From Sulfuritalea sp. (GTDB lineage Bacteria; Pseudomonadota; Gammaproteobacteria; Burkholderiales; Rhodocyclaceae): DNA of 7,466 nucleotides. How positions within the stretch are numbered: position 1 is the first letter of the stretch; every line of letters starts with the position of its first letter. The position numbers were made by a program, and so were the translations under genes. A model generated the notes under the pieces. It saw only the letters and a program-made list of their open reading frames with translations, was not told the origin of the DNA and did no database searches. Below, one piece after another: positions 1-5,429 of this stretch. Location of the stretch: the NCBI GenBank assembly GCA_026399445.1, contig JAPLRA010000045.1:1-7466 (forward strand), in the 5' to 3' direction.

Positions 1-4
1 GTTG

Positions 5-457
5 ATGAATCGTATCTGGAAGCCCAATGTCACCGTCGCGGCGCTGATCGAGCGCGAGGGCCGCTTTTTGCTGGTGGAAGAGGAAACCGAGGACGGGTTG
101 CGCTTCAACCAGCCGGCGGGCCACCTCGACGAGGCCGAGTCGCTGGTCGCGGCGTGTGCCCGCGAGGCGATTGAGGAGACGGCCTGGAGCTTTACGCCGA
201 CCTCACTGGTGGGCATCTACCAGTGGCCCCGGCCGCAGGGCGACATCACCTATCTGCGCTTTGCCTTTTCCGGCGAACTGGGCTCGCACGAAGCGGGCCG
301 AACCCTGGATGCCGGCATCCAGCGCGCTGTATGGATGACTCCCGACGAGATTCGCGCCACGGCGGATCGCCATCGCAGCCCGCTGGTCTGGCAGTGCGTG
401 ACCGACTACATCGCAGGGCGGCGTTTCCCACTTGAACTTTTGAGGCACTACGATTGA
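5..457 (+). CDS. nudJ: NudJ-type Nudix hydrolase (phosphatase)
   Basis: This protein of about 150 residues belongs to the Nudix family, cytosolic Mg-dependent enzymes that cleave nucleoside di-/triphosphates; E. coli NudJ also acts on the thiamine precursor HMP-PP. The N-terminal KPNVTVAALIE strand and the FNQPAGHLDEAESL segment match NudJ closely. The Nudix box starts at Gly in PAGHLDEAE and runs to REAIEETAW (G-x5-E-x7-REUxEE). The usual Gly after EEx is Ala here, a substitution I believe is common in betaproteobacterial NudJ. The late RSPLV motif and a PLEL ending also fit. The ATG at 5 is the natural start, giving MNRIWKP; TTG at 2 is an alternative. Only four bases precede it, so an upstream start cannot be excluded. 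TGA at 3-5 overlapping this ATG may be the stop of a preceding gene. Its own stop overlaps the next start. nudJ lies next to mnmA in E. coli, so the context supports the call. Confidence 0.9.
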   Translation: MNRIWKPNVTVAALIEREGRFLLVEEETEDGLRFNQPAGHLDEAESLVAACAREAIEETAWSFTPTSLVGIYQWPRPQGDITYLRFAFSGELGSHEAGRTLDAGIQRAVWMTPDEIRATADRHRSPLVWQCVTDYIAGRRFPLELLRHYD

Positions 458-1020
458 TGTGGCGACTGGCTTTTCTTCTGGTGTTTTTCGCCGCAGGGGC
501 ACAGGCAGACGAGGCGATAAGCATCTGCTTCAACTATGGTTGTGCTGCCGAGGAACTGGCGGTGTTTTCGGACACTCGCTTGATGTGGGTGAATGAGATT
601 CTCGGCGCGGCAGATAGCGCCGAGCAGGAGCGCCGGTTGATTTCTGCGGTGGTGGGACAACTCTATGGCTGGGCAGGGCAGCAGACGCCCGTTCACGCCG
701 ACCGCGCCGGAAATGTCGCCGACGAAGGTGTGCGTGGCGCCATGGACTGCATTGACCATTCAACCACCACTACGCGCTTTCTGCGCCTGCTGGAAAGGCG
801 CGGCGCGCTGCGCTTTCATCGCGTGCTGGAACCGGCGCGGCGCGGCTGGATCTTTGAGCACTTCTCGGCGCAGATCGAAGAGATTGGCTCCCGGCGGCTG
901 GATGCCGATCCGGGGGATGTCGGCCGGTTTGCTGTGGATAGCTGGTATGTCGACAATGGTCGCCCACCGCCTATCATTCCGCTTGAGTTTTGGCGAGAAG
1001 GAAATGAGTCAGATGTCTAA
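457..1020 (+). CDS. Small exported protein of unknown function between nudJ and mnmA
   Basis: I do not recognise a named family. The 187-residue product begins with a clear Sec signal peptide: a short charged start (MWR), a hydrophobic run to about residue 14, and a likely signal peptidase I site after AQA (residue 17). The mature protein would be periplasmic, with no further membrane segment. It has three Cys residues: C24 and C29 in ICFNYGC near the mature N-terminus, and C98 in MDCIDHS. The C-x4-C pair could form a disulfide. The DCIDHSTTTT stretch and following helix (FLRLLERRGALRF) look like the conserved core. ATG at 457 overlaps the nudJ stop as TGATG; a TGAGG about 11 bases upstream may serve as ribosome binding site. 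The 3' end overlaps the start region of mnmA, so the three genes are probably one operon. The coding call is secure, the function open. Confidence 0.8.
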   Translation: MWRLAFLLVFFAAGAQADEAISICFNYGCAAEELAVFSDTRLMWVNEILGAADSAEQERRLISAVVGQLYGWAGQQTPVHADRAGNVADEGVRGAMDCIDHSTTTTRFLRLLERRGALRFHRVLEPARRGWIFEHFSAQIEEIGSRRLDADPGDVGRFAVDSWYVDNGRPPPIIPLEFWREGNESDV

Positions 1021-2113
1021 GGGAAAAATCATTGTGGGGCTGTCGGGCGGCGTCGATTCGTCGGTCGCGGCGCTGTTGCTCAAGCGCGAGGGTTACGAGG
1101 TGATCGGCCTGTTCATGAAGAACTGGGAAGGCGACGACACCGACGAGTATTGTTCCTCGAACGAGGATCTGGTCGCCGCCGCGGCTGCCGCCGATGTGAT
1201 CGGGATTGATTTCGAGGCGGTCAATTTTGCCGCCGAATACCGTGAGCGGGTATTCGCCGATTTCCTGAGCGAATACCAGGCCGGCCGCACGCCGAACCCC
1301 GATGTACTGTGCAATTCGGAAATAAAGTTCAAGGCCTTCCTCGATCACGCCATTGCGCTCGGCGCCGACAAGATCGCCACCGGCCACTACGCGCAGGTGC
1401 GCGAGTTTCTCGGCGAGTGGCAGTTACTCAAGGCCGAGGACGGCACCAAGGACCAGAGTTATTTTCTCCATCGCCTGAATCAGGCCCAACTGGCGAAGAC
1501 GCTGTTCCCGGTCGGCCATCTTTACAAACGCGATGTGCGCAAGATCGCCGAAGAGGCCGGCCTGCCGAACCACGCACGCAAGGATTCGACCGGCATCTGC
1601 TTCATCGGCGAACGACCCTTCCGCGAATTCCTGGCGCGCTACCTGCCGAAGCAACCGGGCGAGATCCGTGTGCTTGGCACCGATCGAGTGGTGGGTCGTC
1701 ACGAGGGCCTGAGTTACTACACCCTGGGCCAGCGCGAGGGTCTCGGCATCGGCGGCGTCAAAGGCGCGCCGGAGGAGCCCTGGTTTGTCACCGGCAAGGA
1801 CATGGAGAAGAATGTCCTGTGGGTGGTGCAGGGCCACGATCATCCTGCCCTGCTTTCGGGAAGCCTGGTGGCGAAAGACCTCTCCTGGGTGGCGGGACGC
1901 GCGCCGCACACGCACTGGGTCTATGCGGCAAAAACGCGGTACCGTCAGCCGGACGCGGCCTGCGAGGTTGAGCGGATTTCGGCTGAGGCGTGCGAAGTGG
2001 TCTTTGCTGCTCCGCAATGGGCGGTGACGCCAGGACAATCGCTGGTGCTCTACGAATCACGGGTGTGTCTGGGTGGCGGCATCATCGCAACACATCAGGC
2101 GCCAATCGAATGA
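1013..2113 (+). CDS. mnmA: tRNA-specific 2-thiouridylase MnmA
   Basis: MnmA uses ATP and persulfide sulfur to make 2-thiouridine at wobble position 34 of tRNA Lys, Glu and Gln in the cytosol. The 366-residue product aligns by eye along its whole length with E. coli MnmA (368 aa). Seen motifs: the PP-loop SGGVDSS (residues 11-17) for ATP; FMKNWEGDD; TPNPDVLCN with catalytic Cys100; ATGHYAQ; KDQSYFL; DSTGICFIGER with the second catalytic Cys196; YYTLGQREGLGIGG; and the C-terminal KTRYRQ and TPGQSLVLY segments of the beta-barrel domain. Start choice: AAGGA at 998-1002 is 10 bases from ATG 1013 but only one base from ATG 1004, so 1013 (MSKGKIIVG) is preferred; 1004 would add MSQ. Either start lies inside the preceding gene, indicating translational coupling. 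Open frame upstream of 1004 is not MnmA-like. No terminator is evident after the stop. Confidence 0.97.
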   Translation: MSKGKIIVGLSGGVDSSVAALLLKREGYEVIGLFMKNWEGDDTDEYCSSNEDLVAAAAAADVIGIDFEAVNFAAEYRERVFADFLSEYQAGRTPNPDVLCNSEIKFKAFLDHAIALGADKIATGHYAQVREFLGEWQLLKAEDGTKDQSYFLHRLNQAQLAKTLFPVGHLYKRDVRKIAEEAGLPNHARKDSTGICFIGERPFREFLARYLPKQPGEIRVLGTDRVVGRHEGLSYYTLGQREGLGIGGVKGAPEEPWFVTGKDMEKNVLWVVQGHDHPALLSGSLVAKDLSWVAGRAPHTHWVYAAKTRYRQPDAACEVERISAEACEVVFAAPQWAVTPGQSLVLYESRVCLGGGIIATHQAPIE

Positions 2114-2130
2114 AACCGTGCAGAAAGTCC

Positions 2131-2161
2131 TTGTACCGGCAACGAGGAACGGGTTTAGAAT
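2131..2161 (+). promoter_or_regulatory. Candidate sigma-70 promoter for the HU gene
   Basis: In the 95-base gap after mnmA, TTGTAC (2131-2136) resembles a -35 box and TAGAAT (2156-2161) a -10 box, each matching four or five of six consensus positions. The spacing of 19 bases (18 if TTAGAA is used) is longer than ideal. It would give a transcript starting near 2168. The placement before a gene expected to be highly expressed supports it; the match itself is only moderate. Confidence 0.4.
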
Positions 2162-2189
2162 ATTTTTTGGGCGGGATGCCCTAAAAAAT
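2162..2189 (+). repeat. Inverted repeat / hairpin in the HU leader
   Basis: ATTTTTTGGGC (2162-2172) pairs with GCCC(T)AAAAAAT (2178-2189), giving four G-C pairs and seven A-T pairs around a GGGAT loop, with T2182 bulged. The stem ends just before the ribosome binding site GGAGG (2194-2198). It has a T-run on its 5' side and an A-run on its 3' side and no T-run afterwards, so it is not an intrinsic terminator for mnmA. It may be a leader RNA structure, or an operator at the transcription start; which of these is not shown by the sequence. Confidence 0.55.
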
Positions 2190-2208
2190 TACTGGAGGAA
2201 CAAAAAGC

Positions 2209-2499
2209 ATGAATAAAGCTGAGCTGATTGAAATCGCCGCCAAGGAAGCCGACATTAGCAAGGCTGCCGCTGGCAAGGCGCTGGATGGAATCATGGCTGC
2301 AGTAGTAAAAGCGGTATCCAAAGGGGATAACGTGACTCTCGTTGGCTTCGGCACCTTCAAGTCGGCCAAGCGCGCTGCGCGCACCGGCAAGAATCCGAAG
2401 ACCGGCGCCACCATCAAGATCCCCGCCACCACCGTGCCGAAGTTCAGCGCGGGTTCGGGTTTCAAGCTGGCGGTTTCCGGCAAGAAAGCCAAGAAGTAA
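2209..2499 (+). CDS. hup: HU-family nucleoid DNA-binding protein
   Basis: HU is a small dimeric histone-like protein that bends DNA and compacts the nucleoid. The product has 96 residues, slightly longer than the usual 90 because of a basic tail, SGKKAKK. It opens with the typical MNKAELIE helix and has the HU/IHF signature from VGFGTFKSAKRAARTGKNPKTG. Pro63, in KNPKTG, falls exactly at the DNA-intercalating proline of the beta-arm. The later PKFSAGSGFKLAV segment matches the HU C-terminal helix. The HU-like arm and absence of IHF-specific features favour HU over IHF. Start at ATG 2209 is backed by GGAGG at 2194-2198. The gene stands alone between a promoter-like region with a leader inverted repeat and a strong terminator, so it is probably monocistronic. 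HU-alpha versus HU-beta cannot be told apart here. Confidence 0.96.
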   Translation: MNKAELIEIAAKEADISKAAAGKALDGIMAAVVKAVSKGDNVTLVGFGTFKSAKRAARTGKNPKTGATIKIPATTVPKFSAGSGFKLAVSGKKAKK

Positions 2500-2519
2500 C
2501 CGCGGCTGCCAATCGCCTG

Positions 2520-2550
2520 AAGGGGCCCGCATTGCGGGCCCTTTGTCTTT
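2520..2550 (+). terminator. Rho-independent terminator of the HU gene
   Basis: About 20 bases after the HU stop, GGGCCCGC (2523-2530) and GCGGGCCC (2534-2541) form eight G-C pairs around a three-base ATT loop. One G-T pair and two A-T pairs extend the stem at the base. A T-rich tract (TTTGTCTTT) follows. This is a textbook intrinsic terminator and separates the HU transcript from the next gene. Confidence 0.93.
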
Positions 2551-2601
2551 GTGGTCCGGATTTTTCGACTCGGCGGCAAGCAAATGAGTTGTTGCGCGGG
2601 A

Positions 2602-2607
2602 TATGAT
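2602..2607 (+). promoter_or_regulatory. Possible -10 box for the SpoIIAA-like / sulfurtransferase pair
   Basis: TATGAT, five of six matches to the -10 consensus, lies 32 bases before the start codon at 2640 and downstream of the HU terminator, where a new promoter is needed. No convincing -35 box is seen at 16-18 bases upstream, and there is no TGn extension. It is suggested mainly by position. Confidence 0.35.
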
Positions 2608-2639
2608 TCCTGCTGACACTGACTCTTGAGAGGTACAGC

Positions 2640-2993
2640 ATGATCACCACACAAAACAAGGACCATCTGGTCGAGTTCGCCGTGTTTGGCGAATTCACTC
2701 TGGCTGACTTCAAGGAATTCGAGGAACTGGTTCGTCACGAGATCAACTTCTCGGGACCGGTGAGCCTGCTGGTCGATCTGCGCGACATGGCCGACTTCAC
2801 GCTGGACGTGGTCTGGGAAGAGATTCGTTTCTCCCAACAGCACTCCGGCGACTTCAAGCGCATTGCGGTAATCACCGACAGCCAGTGGGTGGCCTGGAGC
2901 GCGTGGCTGGAACAACTGTTCGTCAACGCCGACGTGACGGTGTTTGAGGATGAGGCCGAGGCCCGTTCCTGGCTTGCCGAAACAGACGAATGA
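2640..2993 (+). CDS. SpoIIAA-like (STAS-fold) protein
   Basis: The 117-residue product resembles the SpoIIAA-like family (STAS-type alpha/beta fold), small cytosolic proteins of unclear role, some thought to bind lipid-like ligands or act as partner proteins. Visible features are an N-terminal strand pair (LVEFAVFGEFT), a helix from about residue 21 (LADFKEFEELV), a central strand with VSLLVDLRDMADF, a Trp-containing helix (DVVWEEIRF), a strand KRIAVITDSQW, and a C-terminal VTVFEDEAEARSWL typical of the family. ATG 2640 follows GAGAGG at 2628-2633 with six bases spacing. No signal peptide or membrane segment is seen. Its stop overlaps the next start as ATGA (2990-2993), so it is translationally coupled to the sulfurtransferase; whether the two cooperate is not known. 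Confidence 0.85.
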   Translation: MITTQNKDHLVEFAVFGEFTLADFKEFEELVRHEINFSGPVSLLVDLRDMADFTLDVVWEEIRFSQQHSGDFKRIAVITDSQWVAWSAWLEQLFVNADVTVFEDEAEARSWLAETDE

Positions 2994-3367
2994 GTGCGGT
3001 GACAAATCTGCTGGTGAGCGCCGAGGACCTCGCCGCACATCCGGAATGGCGGGTCTTCGACTGCCGGCATGATTTGAAGAATACCGAATACGGCCGGCAG
3101 GCCTATGCGCGCGGTCACATTCCCGGCGCGCTGTTCCTTCACCTTGATGACGATCTTTCGGGCGCCAAGGATGGCCGCAATGGCCGCCATCCTCTGCCCG
3201 ATGTGGCCGGTTTTGCCCAACGCATGTCGGCCTGCGGAGTCGATGCGACGACACAGGTGGTGGCCTACGACAACGAAGGCGGAATCTTTGCGTCACGCCT
3301 GTGGTGGATGCTGCGCTGGATGGGCCATGACAAGGTGGCCGTGCTCGATGGCGGGCTGGCCGGCTGG

Positions 3368-3371
3368 AAGC
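3368..3371 (+). other. Frameshift site in the sulfurtransferase gene
   Basis: Conserved rhodanese sequence (GLAGWK) is read in one frame up to about 3370, and family-like linker sequence in the -1 frame from about 3371. The pattern fits loss of a single base, most simply one G from a GG in TGGAAGGCGCAG. No slippery heptamer or strong downstream stem is evident at the junction. Confidence 0.75.
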
Positions 3372-3800
3372 GCAGCAAGCGGCGCCGCGCGTCTTCACGC
3401 CGCAGCCGCAAGCCGTGACTTTAGACGTCGGGCAGGTGCTGTCCAGTCTTCAATCGCAGAAGATGTTGATCGTCGATGCGCGCAGTCCGGAAAGATTTCG
3501 CGGCGAGAACGAGACGCTCGATCCGGTGGGCGGCCACATTCCCGGAGCAGTGAATCGCTTCTACTTCGACAATCTGGATGACGACGGCTGCTTCTTCAAA
3601 CCGGTCGCGGAACTGCGCGCCGAATTCGACGCGGTGCTCGCCGGTCGGCCTGCCGAAAGCGTGGTGCAGCAGTGCGGCTCCGGCGTCACCGCCTGCCACA
3701 ATCTGCTGGCGATGGAACTGGCCGGGCTCAGCGGTTCAAAGCTCTATCCCGGCTCATGGAGCGAGTGGTGCGCAGACACTTCGCGGCCCGTGGCGCGCGG

Positions 3801-3804
3801 CTAG
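3801..3804. other. CTAG palindrome providing both convergent stop codons
   Basis: On the + strand TAG at 3802-3804 ends the sulfurtransferase gene; on the - strand TAG (complement of 3801-3803) ends queG. The two genes therefore share their final bases, leaving no room for an intergenic terminator. Confidence 0.9.
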
Positions 3805-4943
3805 TCTGCCGTGTGGCGTGCAAGTGCCCATGCCACATGTTTACGCACCAGGGCCGACGAATGATCAGCGCGTGAGCGCAGCGCACTGATCGTTTCATCG
3901 CTGTTCGGCGCATTGCCCAGCGCCACCGCGATATTGCGCAACCAGCGTTCATAGCCGATGCGCCGGATCGGTGAGCCGGCCAGCTTTTCGTTGAAGTCGT
4001 TTTCTTCCCAAGCGAAGAGTTCGACCAGCCTTGCCTGGTCGAGGCCGTGGCGCGGCGCGAAATCGCCCTCGCGCGTCAGGGGTGCAAAGCGGTTCCACGG
4101 GCAAGCCAGTTGGCAATCGTCGCAGCCGTAGATGCGGTTGCCCAGCAGGGAGCGCAGCGGCTCGGGGATGCTGCCCTTGAGTTCGATCGTGAGGTAGGAA
4201 ATGCATAGCCGCGCATCAAGGCGGTAGGGCGCGACGATGGCCTCCGTCGGGCAGGCGTCGATGCAGGCGGCGCACGTGCCGCAGTGATCGGTGACCGGCG
4301 TGTCCGGCGCCAGCGCCAGGTCGGTGAATATCTCGCCGAGGAAGAAATAGGAACCCGCGTCGCGGTCGAGCAGCAGCGTGTGCTTGCCGCGCCAGCCGAG
4401 CCCGCTGTTTTGCGCGAGGCCGACTTCCATCACCGGCGCGGAATCGGTGAACACCCGGTAGGCAAACTCGCCGACCTCGCCGGTGATGCGGTCGGCCAGT
4501 TTTTGCAGGCGGGCGCGCAGCAGCTTGTGATAGTCGCGGCCGAGGGCGTAGCGCGAAATGTATGCGCGTTCCTCGTCAGCAAGGTTTTCGAAAAAGTCGG
4601 CGCTGATGAAGCCCCTGCGCAGCAGGGCGGTCGAGCCAAGTACGCTCTCCTCGCCGCTGCGGATGGCGGGGCGGTAATTGATCCGGGCAGTGATGATGCT
4701 GCGGGTTCCCGGCACCAGTTCGGTCGGCAGCGCACGCTTGTTTCCCGCTGGCGTCACGTGGGCCGCCATATAATCCATTTCGCCATGGAAGCCTGCGGCC
4801 AGCCAAGCGTCCAGAGTTTGTTCGGCGCCGTCGAGCCGGGTGCCGGAAAAACCGATGGCATCAAAGCCAAGTTCGCGGCCCCAGCGCCGTATGTCTTCCT
4901 TCAACGCCGCCGAGTTTTCTTCATTGCCATGCATGCCGACCAT
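3801..4943 (-). CDS. queG: Epoxyqueuosine reductase QueG
   Basis: QueG carries out the last step of queuosine synthesis, reducing epoxyqueuosine at wobble position 34 of GUN-anticodon tRNAs with cobalamin and two [4Fe-4S] clusters. The 380-residue product matches E. coli QueG along its length: RELGFDAIGF, HGEMDYM, ISRYALGRDYHK, FTDSAPVMEVGLA with catalytic Asp167, GLGWRGKHTLL, and SYFFLGEI. Cluster Cys are at 221, 224, 227 and 231 (CGTCAACIDAC), then 247 (LCISY) and 274, 277 and 281 (GCDDCQLACPW). The C-terminal helical part includes RRIGYERWLRNIAVALGN. It carries about 20 more residues than E. coli QueG just before ISRYALG. Start is ATG at 4943, or 4934 (MHGNEE); neither has a strong ribosome binding site. 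The 5' end overlaps the start of tsaE on the other strand, and the stop shares CTAG with the convergent sulfurtransferase. Confidence 0.96.
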   Translation of the reverse strand: MVGMHGNEENSAALKEDIRRWGRELGFDAIGFSGTRLDGAEQTLDAWLAAGFHGEMDYMAAHVTPAGNKRALPTELVPGTRSIITARINYRPAIRSGEESVLGSTALLRRGFISADFFENLADEERAYISRYALGRDYHKLLRARLQKLADRITGEVGEFAYRVFTDSAPVMEVGLAQNSGLGWRGKHTLLLDRDAGSYFFLGEIFTDLALAPDTPVTDHCGTCAACIDACPTEAIVAPYRLDARLCISYLTIELKGSIPEPLRSLLGNRIYGCDDCQLACPWNRFAPLTREGDFAPRHGLDQARLVELFAWEENDFNEKLAGSPIRRIGYERWLRNIAVALGNAPNSDETISALRSRADHSSALVRKHVAWALARHTAD

Positions 4944-5429
4944 CTTACTTTAGCGTTGCCGGGGGAAGCCGATACCCTGGCATTGGGCAGTGCAATGGCC
5001 CGGAACCTTGCGCCGGGCATGGTGGTCTGGCTCGAAGGCGACCTCGGCGCGGGCAAGACCACGTTGGTGCGCGGACTGTTGCGTGCGGCAGGCGATAGCG
5101 GGCCGGTAAAAAGCCCCACTTACACACTGGTTGAAGTTCACGTGGTTTCTGGATTAAACTTCTATCACTTTGATTTTTATAGATTCAATCAGGCAGAAGA
5201 ATATCTCGATGCGGGGCTCGACGAATATTTTTCAGGAAGCGGAATTTGTCTGGTCGAATGGCCGGACAAGGCCGCGCCGTATCTGCCGCCCGCCGATGTG
5301 CGAATCGAGTTGTGCGTTGAGCCCGGGGCAACTGGCGACGGGCGCACAGTCCGCATCGCCGCCGAAAGTGAAAAGGGACGAACATGCCTCGCCGGCGTGA
5401 TGTCCTCACGTTCGCTGCGGCCAGTCTGA
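4929..5429 (+). CDS. tsaE: tRNA t6A37 biosynthesis ATPase TsaE
   Basis: TsaE is the ATPase partner of the TsaB-TsaD complex, which makes N6-threonylcarbamoyladenosine at position 37 of ANN-decoding tRNAs. The 166-residue product shows the P-loop GDLGAGKTT (37-45), SPTYTLVE (62-69), YHFDFYRF (79-86) and LVEWPDK (108-114), all hallmarks of the family. ATG 4929 (MHADHLTLALPGEADTL) gives the expected length; the same frame stays open upstream opposite queG, but that part is not TsaE-like. No clear ribosome binding site is seen. Its start lies inside the 5' end of divergent queG, and its 3' end overlaps the amidase gene by 46 bases; in E. coli tsaE is likewise followed by an amidase gene (amiB). 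A stretch at about 5141-5210 is only about one-third G+C although the protein motifs there are normal. Confidence 0.95.
   Translation: MHADHLTLALPGEADTLALGSAMARNLAPGMVVWLEGDLGAGKTTLVRGLLRAAGDSGPVKSPTYTLVEVHVVSGLNFYHFDFYRFNQAEEYLDAGLDEYFSGSGICLVEWPDKAAPYLPPADVRIELCVEPGATGDGRTVRIAAESEKGRTCLAGVMSSRSLRPV

Larger units (their letters stand above)
2990..3804 (+). pseudogene. sseA: Two-domain rhodanese-type sulfurtransferase (SseA-like), frame-shifted
   Basis: Thiosulfate/3-mercaptopyruvate sulfurtransferases transfer sulfane sulfur through a persulfide on a Cys. The frame from 2990 gives the non-catalytic N-terminal rhodanese domain (FDCRHDL, ARGHIPGALFLHLDDDLSG, VAYDNEGG, ASRLWWMLRWMGH, VLDGGLAGW) and ends at TGA 3416-3418 after an Arg/Lys-rich tail unlike the family. 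A second frame gives the catalytic domain (VDARSPERF, GGHIPGAVN, then QQCGSGVTAC and KLYPGSWSEWCAD) to TAG 3802-3804. CGSGVT is the catalytic loop typical of mercaptopyruvate-type enzymes. Reading the second frame back to about 3370 gives a plausible linker (APRVFTPQPQAVTLD), so the break is near 3368-3371. Restoring one base, for example a G after TGGAAG, yields one protein of about 271 residues, close to E. coli SseA (281), with catalytic Cys near 229. A real mutation and a sequencing error cannot be distinguished. Its start overlaps the preceding stop. Confidence 0.88.

Noticed and set aside
665..1003. In-frame upstream extension of mnmA
   Set aside because: The sequence is a shadow of the exported-protein gene; MnmA homology starts only at the ATG near 1004-1013.
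2162..2190. Intrinsic terminator for mnmA
   Set aside because: The T-run is on the 5' side and the A-run on the 3' side of the hairpin, the wrong polarity for termination on the + strand.
2181..3398. Long open frame on the - strand across HU, the SpoIIAA-like gene and the sulfurtransferase
   Set aside because: It runs through three genes and a terminator, has no family-like motifs, and is explained by high GC content.
3362..3418. Programmed -1 ribosomal frameshift in the sulfurtransferase gene
   Set aside because: No slippery heptamer in the right phase and no clear stimulatory stem at the junction; a one-base loss explains it more simply.
4284..4928. In-frame upstream extension of tsaE
   Set aside because: It lies opposite the conserved coding sequence of queG, is not TsaE-like, and would double the usual protein length.
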